Source: Belnapia rosea (GTDB lineage Bacteria; Pseudomonadota; Alphaproteobacteria; Acetobacterales; Acetobacteraceae). From it: a stretch of 64,000 nt of DNA. The notes under the pieces are model-generated. The model had not been told where the DNA came from and did not search any database. It was given only the letters and a program-made list of their open reading frames with translations. Below are positions 9,361 through 18,686 of this stretch, in pieces (position 1 is the first letter of the stretch; each line of letters begins with the position of its first letter). The position numbers and the translations under genes were made by a program. The stretch covers positions 124,001-188,000 of the forward strand of contig NZ_FMZX01000005.1 of the NCBI RefSeq assembly GCF_900101615.1, written 5' to 3'.

Positions 9361-10555
9361 GCGGGGCGTCCCGCCCCATCAGATAGCCAACCAGACCAAG
9401 CGCCAGGGCGGCGGCGAGGGTGGCGAAGGCGATGGGCCAGGCCATGCCCGCCGGGGCCGCAGCCACGGCCCAGCCTGTCAGAGCCGGCAGGGCAGCGCTG
9501 CCCAGGGTCTGCGCCAGGTTCACCGTCGTCGCCCCGCGCCCCACCAGATGGTCCGGGAAAAGCGAGCGGCCCTGTGCCACCACCACGACCGGGTAGCAGC
9601 TCAGCAGGCAGAGCAGCACCAGCAACCCCACCGCCAGCGGCAGGGGGGCGCGCGGCCAGAAGGCGAGGGCCAGCAGCACCAGCACTGCCCCGCCCGCCAT
9701 GCCGGCCACCAGCCACTTCCGGGTGTTCAGCCGCCGCTCCAGCGGCCCGACGCCGAGCAGGCCGAGCACCAGCGCGAGACCCATGGCCCCGAGCACCATG
9801 CCGCGCGGCCCCGGCGCCAGCCCGTGCACCTCCGACAGATAGGGGCCGGCCCAGACCGCCAGCACCGTCGCCATCGCCGCATAACCGACGAGATGCATCG
9901 CCAGCACCGGCAGCAGCCCCGGCGTCCGCCAGACGGTCAGCTGGCCACGCAGCGCGCCGGCCAGCGTCTCGGGCGGGCGGTGCGGGGCCGGGCGGTCCGG
10001 CGGGTCATCGCGCACCCAGGCCCACCACAGGGCCGCGAGCCCGAGGGTGAGCACGGCCGAGAGAGCATAGGCGCCGCGCCAGCCGATTCCGGCCGCCACC
10101 CAGGCGAAGGGCGCCCCCGCCAGCAGGATGCCGATCTGGCTGAAGGCGAAGACACGCGCCAGGGCGGTGGTCAGCCCCTCCCCCGCATGCCAGCGGGCGC
10201 AGAGCACCACGCTCGCCATGAAGGAGGCGGCGCACCCCAGGCCGAGCAGGAAGCGGCCGGCCAGGAACAGCCCGGCATCCGGCGCCAGGGCCTGGGCCAG
10301 GGCGCCAGCCGCCGCCGGGAGGCTCAGCGCGGCGACCGTCCGCCGTGGCCCGATGCGGTCGAGCGCCAGGCCGACCGGGATCTGCAGCACCAGCAGGGCG
10401 AGGAAGAAGGCACCATTGGCGGCGCCAAGCAGGCCCGGCCCGGCGCCGAGGTCACTCGCCAGTTCCGGCCCGATCACGCCGAGCGCGGCGCGGTGGAACT
10501 GGCTGGCGCTGGTCATCAGCGTCAGGGCCAGCAGCAGGCGGGCCGAGGCGCTCAT
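9344..10555 (-). CDS. MFS transporter
   Basis: A 403-residue major facilitator superfamily protein with about 12 hydrophobic segments. The loop GLALDRIGPRRTVAAL after the second helix matches the MFS motif A pattern (GxxxDRxGxRR). Substrate is unknown. Its ATG overlaps the stop of the ArsR-type regulator by 4 bases, so the two are co-transcribed. The carrier is probably the regulator's target, which would suit efflux of a toxic or signalling compound. Confidence 0.88.
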   Translation of the reverse strand: MSASARLLLALTLMTSASQFHRAALGVIGPELASDLGAGPGLLGAANGAFFLALLVLQIPVGLALDRIGPRRTVAALSLPAAAGALAQALAPDAGLFLAGRFLLGLGCAASFMASVVLCARWHAGEGLTTALARVFAFSQIGILLAGAPFAWVAAGIGWRGAYALSAVLTLGLAALWWAWVRDDPPDRPAPHRPPETLAGALRGQLTVWRTPGLLPVLAMHLVGYAAMATVLAVWAGPYLSEVHGLAPGPRGMVLGAMGLALVLGLLGVGPLERRLNTRKWLVAGMAGGAVLVLLALAFWPRAPLPLAVGLLVLLCLLSCYPVVVVAQGRSLFPDHLVGRGATTVNLAQTLGSAALPALTGWAVAAAPAGMAWPIAFATLAAALALGLVGYLMGRDAPPRRPG

Positions 10556-11253
10556 GCCGCGATGCCCAGTGCCTCGCCAAGTTGGCGAGCCCCCTCCGGC
10601 GTCATCCGCAAGCGGCGCCGGGCCAGCGGGTCGCCCTCCCGCTCGGCCGGGATGCGGGCGAGCCAGTGGCGGCGGAGGCAGCAGGCGGCGATCTCCCGCC
10701 CCAGCCCGCCCGCCAGATGCGCCCGCCGCTCCGACCAGTCCATGCAGTCACAGGCGAATCGGCGCGCCTGCCGCGCCGCGACGAGATCGACGCCGAGCGC
10801 CGCGAGCCCCGCCTCCCCCCTCGCCGTCGCCACCCACCCCCCGGCCACCGGCGCGATCCAGCCCCGCCCGGTGAGGCCGGCATGCAGGGCGACGCCGAGC
10901 CGGCCGGCCAGGTGGTCGTAGCAGAGGCGCGCGCTGCGGAAGGCCTCGCCATGCGGCCAGCGGCGGGCAGGGGAGACGGCCTCGCTGAGGCCGCCCAGCG
11001 TCTCCAGCATGGCCGCCACCTCCTCCGAGGCGAGGCGATGGTAGCGGTGCCGGCCCTGTGGGTGGACGGCGATCAGCCCGCCCTCCGCCAGCCGGGCGAG
11101 ATGGGCGCTGGCCGCCGGGGCGCCGATGCCGGCGACGCGGGCCAGCTCGCCCGCCGTCAGCGCCTCGCCCGAGAGCAGGGCCTGCAGCATCGCGGCGCGT
11201 GCCGGGTCGGCGAGGAGGATGGCGGTGGCGGCGAAGGCAACAGGGCTGGTCAT
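10552..11253 (-). CDS. ArsR-family transcriptional regulator
   Basis: A 233-residue protein with a winged helix at about residues 10-90 (LLADPARAAMLQALLSGEALTAGELARVAG, quoted in part: ALTAGELARVAG; then PAASAHLARLAEGGLI as recognition helix and wing entry). A C-terminal domain of about 130 residues follows, which is longer than simple metal-sensing ArsR proteins. No clear ArsR metal-binding cysteine box (CVC) is visible, so a non-metal signal is more likely. MTSPVAFAATAI at 11253 was chosen as the start. It lies directly upstream of and overlaps the MFS gene. Confidence 0.85.
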   Translation of the reverse strand: MTSPVAFAATAILLADPARAAMLQALLSGEALTAGELARVAGIGAPAASAHLARLAEGGLIAVHPQGRHRYHRLASEEVAAMLETLGGLSEAVSPARRWPHGEAFRSARLCYDHLAGRLGVALHAGLTGRGWIAPVAGGWVATARGEAGLAALGVDLVAARQARRFACDCMDWSERRAHLAGGLGREIAACCLRRHWLARIPAEREGDPLARRRLRMTPEGARQLGEALGIAA

Positions 11254-11350
11254 GGAGGCGAGCCTAGCGTGGATGCGGCGCCGCCGCTTCGCCCCTGCCC
11301 GAAGGACAAGCGCCACGCGGCATGGCAGGCTCCGTGCCAGGAGGACCCGC

Positions 11351-11701
11351 ATGATCGCCGTTATCTTCGAGGTCGAGCCGGCCGAGGGCCGCTTCGACGA
11401 CTATCTGGACCACGCCGCCCGCCTGAAGCCCGAGCTCGAGAAGATACCGGGGTTCATCTCGGTCGAGCGGTTCCGCAGCCTGACCAACCCCGCGAAGCTG
11501 CTCAGCCTCTCCTTCTGGGAGGATGACGCGGCGGTGGCCTGCTGGCGCAACCATGGGACGCATCGTGCGAGCCAGGCCGCAGGCCGGGACGGGATCTTCG
11601 CCGGCTACCGGCTGCGGGTGGCGGCGGTGCTGCGCGATTACGGAATGGCGGAGCGGAGGGAGCAGGCGCCGGCCGACTCCCTTGCCCTGCATGGCTGGTA
11701 G
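11351..11701 (+). CDS. antibiotic biosynthesis monooxygenase (ABM) domain protein
   Basis: A 116-residue single-domain ferredoxin-like alpha-beta protein. The start MIAVIFEVEPAEGRFDDYLD and the segment PGFISVERFRSLTNPAKLLSLSFW (given in part: GFISVERFRSL) are typical of the ABM family. Members act as small cofactor-free oxygenases or heme-degrading enzymes, and many have no known substrate. It is divergent from the ArsR gene, with 97 bp between them. The start has GGAGGACC about 5 nt upstream. Confidence 0.8.
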   Translation: MIAVIFEVEPAEGRFDDYLDHAARLKPELEKIPGFISVERFRSLTNPAKLLSLSFWEDDAAVACWRNHGTHRASQAAGRDGIFAGYRLRVAAVLRDYGMAERREQAPADSLALHGW

Positions 11702-11707
11702 GGCCGG

Positions 11708-12445
11708 CTAGCCGCAGCCGCTGGCGACGATCTCGCAGCTTGCGCTGCGGTCGCGGCTGCCGCAGGCGGCCAGCGCCTGGCTCTCGGCCGCCTCTTGCGA
11801 GGGCCCGGCCCCGCCCGCGGCATAGGTGATGGTGTAGGTGCTCGGATCAGCGGTACGGACGAGGCCGTTGCTGCGCCGGGCCTGGGCCACCGCGCCGCAG
11901 CGGTCGGTGAACTCGAGGGCGAGCCGGCAGGCGCCGCCCTGGCCCTGGCAGCGGCGCTCCGCCTGGCCATGGGCGGCGAGCCGGTCCGGCTGGCCATAGG
12001 TCAGGCCGAAGCTGCCGCTCGGCGCCGGGGCGAGGTAGATCGCGCCGCTCCGCGCACCGCCGCCGTGATGCGGCGGGGCCGGTACGCTGGCGAGGCCACG
12101 CACCTGCGGGGTGTAGGTTCCTTGCGGCAGGGCGGCCAGGCGCTGGCCGGTCGGGCCCTGGAGCGCCACGTAATTCGGCTCCGCCAAGGTGCCGCGGCCG
12201 GTGGTGGTGCCGCGGCCGGTGGTGGCGCCCCGGCCGGCGCTGCGCTGAAAGGCGTGGCCCGCGGTACACCGCATCAGGCAGGCCTGGACCGGCGCCGGAT
12301 TGGACCGGATGGCCGAGGAGGCAGCGCCGCAGCTCCGGGTGCAGGCCGGCGGGGCCGAGGTGGTCTGCGCCACGGCCAGCGGCGGGGCGAGGAAACCCAG
12401 AATCAGCATCCCCCAACCGATGAGGATCGTGGACCGCTCGACCAT
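11708..12445 (-). CDS. exported DUF4189 domain protein
   Basis: A 245-residue protein with a signal peptide (about residues 1-26, ending AVAQ). A cysteine-bearing segment (CTRSCGAASSAIRSNP) and three copies of a T-T-G-R-G-T-like hexamer near residue 75 follow. The C-terminal part, with ACGSRDRSASCEIVASGCG at the end, looks like DUF4189 (alternating cysteine pairs in a small secreted domain). Function is unknown in the family. The cysteine-rich, secreted layout suggests a periplasmic or secreted protein stabilised by disulfides. Confidence 0.7.
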   Translation of the reverse strand: MVERSTILIGWGMLILGFLAPPLAVAQTTSAPPACTRSCGAASSAIRSNPAPVQACLMRCTAGHAFQRSAGRGATTGRGTTTGRGTLAEPNYVALQGPTGQRLAALPQGTYTPQVRGLASVPAPPHHGGGARSGAIYLAPAPSGSFGLTYGQPDRLAAHGQAERRCQGQGGACRLALEFTDRCGAVAQARRSNGLVRTADPSTYTITYAAGGAGPSQEAAESQALAACGSRDRSASCEIVASGCG

Positions 12446-12574
12446 GCCCTCTCCCCGCCATGCACGCTGTCACTGCGTGCTGTGACACGAGCCGCCTCCG
12501 TGGGACGCGGAACGCGGGGTTTGGCTTTTATCAGCCTATTGGTGATATTCCAGCATCAAAACTGCACGGTTCCG

Positions 12575-13756
12575 TTACCGCCCGAGGAAACGGGCGATAC
12601 GGGACGGAGCCGCAGCCATGTCGGCCTCCGGTCCGCAGTAGGACAGGCGCAGGAAGCGATGGCCGCGCGCCGCGTCGAAATCGACGCCGGGCGTCGCGGC
12701 GATGCCGGCCTCCGCCAACAGCCGGCGGCAGAATTCCGGGCTGTCATTGGTCAGGTGGCCGATATCGGCCCAGAGGTAGAAGGCGCCATCCGCCGGCGAG
12801 AGGCGGTCGAGCCCCGCCGCCGGCAGCCCGGCCAGCAGCGCATCCCGGTTGCGGCGATAGCGGGCGATATTCGCCTCGAGCTCCGGCCGGCAGGCGAAGG
12901 CGGCCTCGGCAGCCACCTGCGCCACATGGGGCGCGTTGATGAAGAGGTTCTGCGCCAGGCACTCCACCGGCCGGACCAGATCCTCCGGCAGCACCAGCCA
13001 GCCGATGCGCCAGCCGGTCATCGAGAAGTATTTCGAGAAGCTGTTGACCACCACGGCGCTGGAGGAGTGGGCTGCGGCGCTCCGCTCCTCGACCGTGCCG
13101 TAGGTCAGGCCGTGATAGATCTCGTCCGAGATCAGCCGCACCCCCTCCGCCTCGCACCAGCGGGCGATGGCGATGAATTCCTCCGCCGGCAGCATGGTGC
13201 CGGCCGGGTTGCAGGGGCTGGCGAGGATGAGGCCGGCCGGGCGCGGGTCCAGCGCCTTCAGCATGGCCAGGGTCGGCTGCCAGCGCGTCGCGGCATCGCA
13301 AGGCAGGATCTGCGGGCGCATGCCGAGGGCGGTCAGGATGTTGACATAGGGCGGGTAGTAGGGCGCCGCCATGGCCACCGCATCGCCCGGGTCGAAGGCA
13401 GCGAGGAAGGCGAGCGGGAAGGCGCCGGAAGCGCCGACCGTCACCGCGATCCGCTCCGCCGGCACGGCGGCACCGTAGCGCTCGGCGTAATGGGCCGAGA
13501 TCCGCTCGCGGAGGGAGCGCAGGCCGAAGGCCTCCGTGTAGCCCATCGGCGCCCCGGCCTCGAGAGCCGCCACCACCGCCTCGGCGGCGCCGCGCGGGGC
13601 ACCGGTGCCGGGCTGGCCGACCTCCATCCGCAGGATGCCGAGCCCGTCGGCGAAAGCGCCGGGCGGCAGAACCGCGGCCCGGGCATTGGCCGCGGCAATG
13701 ACATCCATCACCAGGAAGGGCGGCGCGGAGGCTCCGCGGCCGATCTTGAGGGCCAT
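12575..13756 (-). CDS. PLP-dependent aminotransferase, class I/II
   Basis: A 393-residue fold-type I aminotransferase. The PLP lysine is Lys242 in VNSFSKYFSMTGWRIGW, and the family motif DEIYHGLTYG lies just before it. ASPCNPAGTMLPAEE carries the asparagine that contacts the cofactor. The start MALKIGRG at 13756 lies 5 bp after the gamma-glutamyltransferase stop, so the genes form an operon. Together they suggest amino-acid or glutathione-derived nitrogen metabolism. The amino donor cannot be assigned; aspartate/aromatic aminotransferase is the closest generic label. Confidence 0.9.
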   Translation of the reverse strand: MALKIGRGASAPPFLVMDVIAAANARAAVLPPGAFADGLGILRMEVGQPGTGAPRGAAEAVVAALEAGAPMGYTEAFGLRSLRERISAHYAERYGAAVPAERIAVTVGASGAFPLAFLAAFDPGDAVAMAAPYYPPYVNILTALGMRPQILPCDAATRWQPTLAMLKALDPRPAGLILASPCNPAGTMLPAEEFIAIARWCEAEGVRLISDEIYHGLTYGTVEERSAAAHSSSAVVVNSFSKYFSMTGWRIGWLVLPEDLVRPVECLAQNLFINAPHVAQVAAEAAFACRPELEANIARYRRNRDALLAGLPAAGLDRLSPADGAFYLWADIGHLTNDSPEFCRRLLAEAGIAATPGVDFDAARGHRFLRLSYCGPEADMAAAPSRIARFLGR

Positions 13757-13761
13757 GGCGG

Positions 13762-15267
13762 CTACCGGTCGATGGCGCCCAGCGCCACGCCGGCGCCGCG
13801 CGGGTCGGAGAGGATGCTGCACCGGTTCGGATAGCCGGGCAGGTAGTCGGTGCAGGTGCCGAGCTGCGTCCGCGCCGGCTCCGGCGAGCCGGACTCGAGC
13901 GCGGCCAGCGGAGCGGTGGAGCGCAGCAATTGCAGCGCCGCCGGCCCGGCCACGCCGATCGGCGCCGCCTCCTGCCCGGAGGCGGCCGCCGCGAGGCGGA
14001 AGCTTTTGATGTTCGGGTTGTAGGCGAGGGCGGCGGAGAGCAGCGGCGGCCGCACCTGGCCGATATTCGCCGCCGGCGCCAGCAGGAAGCCGAAGCCCGG
14101 CACCACCCGCCCGGTCCCGAAGAGGTTGTTCATGGTGAAGGCGCAGCTCACCGCATGGCCCAGGCGGTCGAAGACCACCAGCCCGGCCGAGGCGCCAACC
14201 GGCCCCGGCTCCGCCGCCGGCAGGCTGGTCGAGGCAAGGATCGCCCGCGCATCGCCCGCCCCCTGCCGCCAGGCGGCGGCGGCGGCCAAGCCGCGGCGGG
14301 AGGCATCCGGCAGGCTGGCCCCACCCTGCAGGGCGGCGAAGGCCGCCGCCGCCGCCAGCCCGCCATCGGCCGGCGGTGGCAGGAAGGCAATGCGGTCCCC
14401 GTTGCGGGAGGGCAATTCGATCGGCGCCACGAGGTTGGGCAGGGCGGCGCGCAACTCATCGCCGGTCAGGTTGCCGCCGGCGGCGCGCGAGGCTTCCTCC
14501 AGCCGACGGGCGAAGCCGCCCTGGTGCATGTCGCCGACGCCGCCGACGCGGAGCTGGCCAAGGGTCCCGGCCAGCTCGGGCTGCGTCATCGTCTCGCCGG
14601 CGACCTTCGGCCTGCCATCCGGCCGGGCGAAGACCGCCCGGGCGCCCGGGTCGGCGAGGAGCGGGCCTGAGACGGCTGCCAGATCGGCGGCGAGGCCGCG
14701 GCTGACCTCCGTGCCGAAGCGGGCAAGCTGCTCGGCCGGGGCCATCAACTCCTCGAAGGGCCGGACCGGGTTGCGGGTATGGAGGCCGAAGAGGCCGCGG
14801 GCCAGCAGCGGCACGGCGGCCGGCCGGTCGGCGCCGGGCGGCACGGCGGCGCGGGTGCCGGGCAGGAACATCACCGCCTCGGTCGTGCCCTTGGCCGGGT
14901 CGAAGGAGAGGCAGGCCCCGCCGCCGCCGAGCCCGACGCGGGAGGGCAGCGTAACCGACATGGCGAAGCCCGCCGCCACCGCCGCATCCGTTGCCGAGCC
15001 ACCGGCCGAGAGCACGTTGCGGGCGATCAGCGCCGCCGCCGGGTCCTCGGTCGCCACGCCGCCAAGGAAGCCGCGGACGAAGCCGGGCGCGCCGAGCGCC
15101 GGGCCGCCGCCGCCGATGATGGGCGAGAGCGCGCTGTTCACCGTCTCGCAGCCGGGCAGGAGGAGGGCGGCCGCCAGCATGAGGGAAGGCGTCAGGGCCG
15201 AGCGGCCCGGCCTGGAGGAGTCCGCCCGCTGGAAGACGCTGGCCCCGGTCTCGGCACTGCTTGTCAT
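13762..15267 (-). CDS. gamma-glutamyltransferase-family lipoprotein, atypical nucleophile region
   Basis: A 501-residue Ntn-hydrolase of the GGT family, which cleaves gamma-glutamyl bonds after self-processing. The N-terminus has a lipobox (AALLLPGC), so it is probably membrane-anchored in the periplasm. The large-subunit region is recognisable (GGSATDAAVAAGFAMSV; VGLGGGGACLSFD). At the processing site the usual TTHxSVVD is replaced by SAGLVVFD, putting Ser360 where the catalytic threonine is expected. The following MNNLFGTGRVVPGFGFLLAP keeps the family pattern. The protein may be a serine variant or inactive. It sits in an operon with the aminotransferase. Confidence 0.82.
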   Translation of the reverse strand: MTSSAETGASVFQRADSSRPGRSALTPSLMLAAALLLPGCETVNSALSPIIGGGGPALGAPGFVRGFLGGVATEDPAAALIARNVLSAGGSATDAAVAAGFAMSVTLPSRVGLGGGGACLSFDPAKGTTEAVMFLPGTRAAVPPGADRPAAVPLLARGLFGLHTRNPVRPFEELMAPAEQLARFGTEVSRGLAADLAAVSGPLLADPGARAVFARPDGRPKVAGETMTQPELAGTLGQLRVGGVGDMHQGGFARRLEEASRAAGGNLTGDELRAALPNLVAPIELPSRNGDRIAFLPPPADGGLAAAAAFAALQGGASLPDASRRGLAAAAAWRQGAGDARAILASTSLPAAEPGPVGASAGLVVFDRLGHAVSCAFTMNNLFGTGRVVPGFGFLLAPAANIGQVRPPLLSAALAYNPNIKSFRLAAAASGQEAAPIGVAGPAALQLLRSTAPLAALESGSPEPARTQLGTCTDYLPGYPNRCSILSDPRGAGVALGAIDR

Positions 15268-15504
15268 GCTGCTGTCCCTGGTCCCCTTCGAGGCGGCGCG
15301 GGGCCAGGGCCTGGCTCGAACCACACCGCAACCCCATGGTCCGTGCCGCCGGCACGGAGGCTGGCCTGATGCGCGTCACGCTGATCCCGGCGCGGGCCAT
15401 AAACGCCTTCGTCACCAGCGGCAACCGGTGTTGATTTCGGCAGGGGCCTGCGTCGCCCCGCGCTTCGGTCTAACCTGCCGCGCAACGCGGAGGAGACCGC
15501 CCCG

Positions 15505-16254
15505 GTGAAACGAGTTCTCGCCCCCCTGCTGGCCGTCGCCTCGCTGACCATCGCCTTGCTGGCTGGGGCCGCAGCCATTGCCCAGGGCTTCACGCCTGAG
15601 CAGCGGCAGGAGATCATCGCCATCCTGCGCGAGGCCCTGGTGCGGGACCCGACGATCCTGCGCGAGGCCATGACCGCCGCAGAGCAGGCCGACCAGCGCG
15701 AGCGGGAGGGAGCGGTGCGCCAGGCCATCGCCAGCCAGGGCGACGCCCTGTTCCGCGACCCGGCCGACCCGGTGAAGGGCAACCCGCAGGGCGCCGTCAC
15801 CATCGTCGAATTCTTCGATGCCCGCTGCGGCTACTGCAAGCAGATGCAGCCGGCCATGGAGCAGCTGCTGCGCCGCCAGCGCGATGTGCGGCTGGTGCTG
15901 AAGGACCTGCCCATCCTCGGCCCCAGCAGCGTGCTGGCCAGCCGCGCCCTGATCGCCGCCCAGCGCCAGGGCAAGTATGCCGAGCTGCACGATGCGCTGA
16001 TGAAGCTGCGCGAGGAGCCCGCCGAGCCCGTCCTGCGCCGTGAGGCGGAGCGCGCGGGGCTCGACTGGGCCCGGCTGCGGCGCGACATGGACGACGCCGC
16101 CATCCAGGCCCGGCTCAACGGCAATATCCGCCTCGCCCAGGCGCTGCGGATCGAGGGCACCCCGGCGCTGGTGATCGGCCAGGCGCTGATGCCGGGCGCC
16201 GTCGACCTCGCCACGCTGGAGCGGATGGTGGCCGAGGCCCGGCGCGGAGGCTGA
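15505..16254 (+). CDS. DsbA-family thiol:disulfide oxidoreductase
   Basis: A 249-residue periplasmic thioredoxin-fold protein. A signal peptide covers about residues 1-28 (ends AAAIAQG). The active site is Cys108-Gly-Tyr-Cys111 in FFDARCGYCKQM. The cis-proline loop reads EGTPALVIG. An N-terminal helical extension (residues 30-90) resembles ScsC/Com1-type DsbA proteins, which often oligomerise. It probably forms or isomerises disulfides in exported proteins. The next gene begins 3 bp later and is likely co-transcribed. Confidence 0.9.
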   Translation: MKRVLAPLLAVASLTIALLAGAAAIAQGFTPEQRQEIIAILREALVRDPTILREAMTAAEQADQREREGAVRQAIASQGDALFRDPADPVKGNPQGAVTIVEFFDARCGYCKQMQPAMEQLLRRQRDVRLVLKDLPILGPSSVLASRALIAAQRQGKYAELHDALMKLREEPAEPVLRREAERAGLDWARLRRDMDDAAIQARLNGNIRLAQALRIEGTPALVIGQALMPGAVDLATLERMVAEARRGG

Positions 16255-16257
16255 GCG

Positions 16258-17076
16258 ATGCCGCACTATATCTGCACCGCCTGCACCATGCAGTTCGCCG
16301 AGAGCGAGGCGCCGCCGCCGCTCTGCCCGATCTGCGAGGATGAGCGGCAATTCGTCCCCGCCCGGGGCCAGGGCTGGACCACTCTGGAGGCCATCCGCGG
16401 CGGCCACAGCAATGCCTGGCGGCAGCTTGGGCCTGGCCTCCTCGCGCTGCAGACGGTCCCGGCGCTCGGCATCGGCCAGCGGGCGCTGCTGGTGCAAAGC
16501 CCGGCGGGCAACCTGCTCTGGGACTGCATCGCCCTGCTGGATCCGGCGACGGAGGCGATCATCCAGGCGCTCGGCGGCCTCGCCGGCATCGCCATCAGCC
16601 ACCCGCACTACTACTCGACCATGGTGGAATGGGGCCGGGCCTTCGGCGTGCCGGTCTGGCTGCATGCCGCCGACCGCGCCCATGCCGCCCGGCCAGACCC
16701 CTGCCTCCGTTTTTGGGAGGGCGAGACGCATTCCCTGCTGCCGGAGGTTACGCTGCATCGGCTGGGCGGGCATTTTGCCGGGGGCACCATCGCCCATTGG
16801 TCGGCCGGGGCCGGCGGGCGGGGCGCGCTGCTCTCGGGCGACATCCTGCAGGTGATGCCGGACCGGCGGCATCTGGGCTTCATGCGCAGCTATCCCTGCC
16901 TGATCCCGCTGCCGCCCGCCGAGGTCCGCCGGATGGCGGCCGCCTGCGAGGGCCTCGCCTTCGACGCCATCTACGGTGCCTTTCACGAGCGGGAGATCGT
17001 CACCGGCGCCCGGACCGCGCTGGCCCGCTCGGCCGAGCGCTACTGCGCCTGGGTGGCGGGTATGGTGGAGCCCTGA
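16258..17076 (+). CDS. metallo-beta-lactamase-fold hydrolase with N-terminal zinc-ribbon motif
   Basis: A 272-residue protein. The first 30 residues hold two CxxC pairs (CTACTMQF; CPICEDE) that look like a small zinc ribbon or rubredoxin-like knuckle. An MBL-fold body follows, with SHPHYYSTMVEW where HxHxDH is usual, a later GGHFAGGT and SGDILQV. The metal-binding aspartate and second histidine pair of the canonical motif are not obvious, so the metal site is non-standard. It is translationally close to the DsbA-like gene. The actual substrate is unknown. Confidence 0.75.
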   Translation: MPHYICTACTMQFAESEAPPPLCPICEDERQFVPARGQGWTTLEAIRGGHSNAWRQLGPGLLALQTVPALGIGQRALLVQSPAGNLLWDCIALLDPATEAIIQALGGLAGIAISHPHYYSTMVEWGRAFGVPVWLHAADRAHAARPDPCLRFWEGETHSLLPEVTLHRLGGHFAGGTIAHWSAGAGGRGALLSGDILQVMPDRRHLGFMRSYPCLIPLPPAEVRRMAAACEGLAFDAIYGAFHEREIVTGARTALARSAERYCAWVAGMVEP

Positions 17077-17080
17077 GGCT

Positions 17081-18619
17081 TCAGCCCGGCTCCCGCCACT
17101 CCACCGCCTGATCGATCGGGTAGACCGGCCGCGGCAGCCTCGCCCAGGAGAAATTTCCCAGCACCGGGCTGGTCAGGCCAGGCACGTCCACCTCCAGGAT
17201 CCGCGCATCGGGGAAGTGCTCGTCGAAGCCGGCGCGGAAATGGCCGCGGCTCTTCACCACGAGGCAGCGCAGGGCGGCGATGTCGATGCCGTGCATCTCG
17301 AGCATGCGCGGCTCCGCCAGCTGGCGCCGGAGCGAGGCGACCACGACGCGGAGGCCGGAGCCGGCGAGTTCCAGCAGTGCCGAGGGACCGAGGTCGAAGC
17401 GCCGCCCGGCGAGGATGCCGCGCCGGCCGATGTCCTGGCCATCGCGGAGCGCCAGCACCCGGGCCGGGGCGGCGAAGCGGTGGCTGAACTCGCTCTCGAC
17501 GCGGTTGAAGACGGCCTCGAAGGCCGCGCCCTCGCCCCGCCCATGCGCCTCGGCGGCCAGGGCCGGATCGACCAGCACGCCGGCGACCACGCCCTCGGCC
17601 CCGGCCTCGTGCAGGGCACGGAGGAGGAAGGTGGTGCTGCCGCGGCCCCCGCCGCCGGGATTGTCGGCGACATCGGCCAGCAGCACGGGCGGCGCATCCC
17701 CGCGCCCGGCCTCGACCGCCCGCGCCACCGCCTCGGCCAAGGGGGTGAGCGCGCGGCGGTAGCGCGGGTGGTCGGCCCAGACCCGCCGCGCCAGCGCGCG
17801 CGCCGCGGCCTCGGCCGCCGCCGCGTCGCCGTCCCGCGCGGTGACGGTCACGGTCATCCCGCATTTCGGCAGGTCGGAGAAGACGAAGCCGGCCGCGACG
17901 GAGGCATTGGCGATGCGCCGGTCCGTCCGCATCAGCGCCTCGGCCGCCTGGATCGCCTCGGCATAGGGGCCGGCGGCGGTCAGCAGGGTGACGGAGGGCG
18001 GCGTCAGCGGCAGGCGGATGAAAGCCTTCGCCGTCCGCATCCCGGCCAGCATCTCGCGCAGCAGCTCGGCACTCTCGGCGGCGCGTTCCGCCATGTCGAC
18101 ATGCGGGTTGGTGCGGTAGACCACCAGCGCATCCACCGCCTCGACCAGACGCTCGCTCACATTGCAGTGAAGATCGTGGCTGCAGACGATGGGGGTGGCA
18201 GGCCCGACGACGCGCCGCACCAGCGACGCCAGCGTGCCGTCGCTGTCCTCGTCGCCGGTGGCGGAGGAGGCGCCGTGGCTGGCGATGTAGACACCGTCCA
18301 GCGGCAGGGCAGCGGCGAGCCCGCCCCTGATCTCGTCGAGGACATCGAGGAAGACCGCCTGCTCGATCGGCCCGCCCGGCGGCGCGGCGGCGATGAGCAC
18401 GGGCACCGGCTGCCAGGGCCCGGCGGCATCCATCCGCCGGTAGAAGCCGCCGATCTCGCCCGGCAGATGGCTCGACTCGGCCCGTGCCAGGCCAGTGATC
18501 GCCGCGCCGCGTTCCAGGCATTGGCGGGTGAAATCCTCCCGGATGGTGGGCGGGGCGAAGGCATTTGCCTCCAGATGCAGCCCGAGCACCGCAATGCGTG
18601 GTCCCTTGCCTCGATCCAT
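17081..18619 (-). CDS. M81-family metallopeptidase (MlrC-like)
   Basis: A 512-residue protein with the two-domain MlrC layout. The N-terminal DUF1485 part has GLHLEANAFAPP (the HxE metal motif) and CSHDLHCNVSERLVEAVDAL. The C-terminal part includes DVADNPGGGGRGSTTFLL, another family signature. Founding member MlrC degrades linear microcystin tetrapeptides, but most homologues are thought to act on other small peptides or amides. It is divergently arranged with an ArgE-like M20 gene (67 bp apart), and both may serve catabolism of N-blocked amino acids. Confidence 0.9.
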   Translation of the reverse strand: MDRGKGPRIAVLGLHLEANAFAPPTIREDFTRQCLERGAAITGLARAESSHLPGEIGGFYRRMDAAGPWQPVPVLIAAAPPGGPIEQAVFLDVLDEIRGGLAAALPLDGVYIASHGASSATGDEDSDGTLASLVRRVVGPATPIVCSHDLHCNVSERLVEAVDALVVYRTNPHVDMAERAAESAELLREMLAGMRTAKAFIRLPLTPPSVTLLTAAGPYAEAIQAAEALMRTDRRIANASVAAGFVFSDLPKCGMTVTVTARDGDAAAAEAAARALARRVWADHPRYRRALTPLAEAVARAVEAGRGDAPPVLLADVADNPGGGGRGSTTFLLRALHEAGAEGVVAGVLVDPALAAEAHGRGEGAAFEAVFNRVESEFSHRFAAPARVLALRDGQDIGRRGILAGRRFDLGPSALLELAGSGLRVVVASLRRQLAEPRMLEMHGIDIAALRCLVVKSRGHFRAGFDEHFPDARILEVDVPGLTSPVLGNFSWARLPRPVYPIDQAVEWREPG

Positions 18620-18686
18620 GCCACAGCCCCTCCCCGGATTGCCGGCTTCGCCACCCCGTATAGACTGCTGGATGGGAGACAATGGA

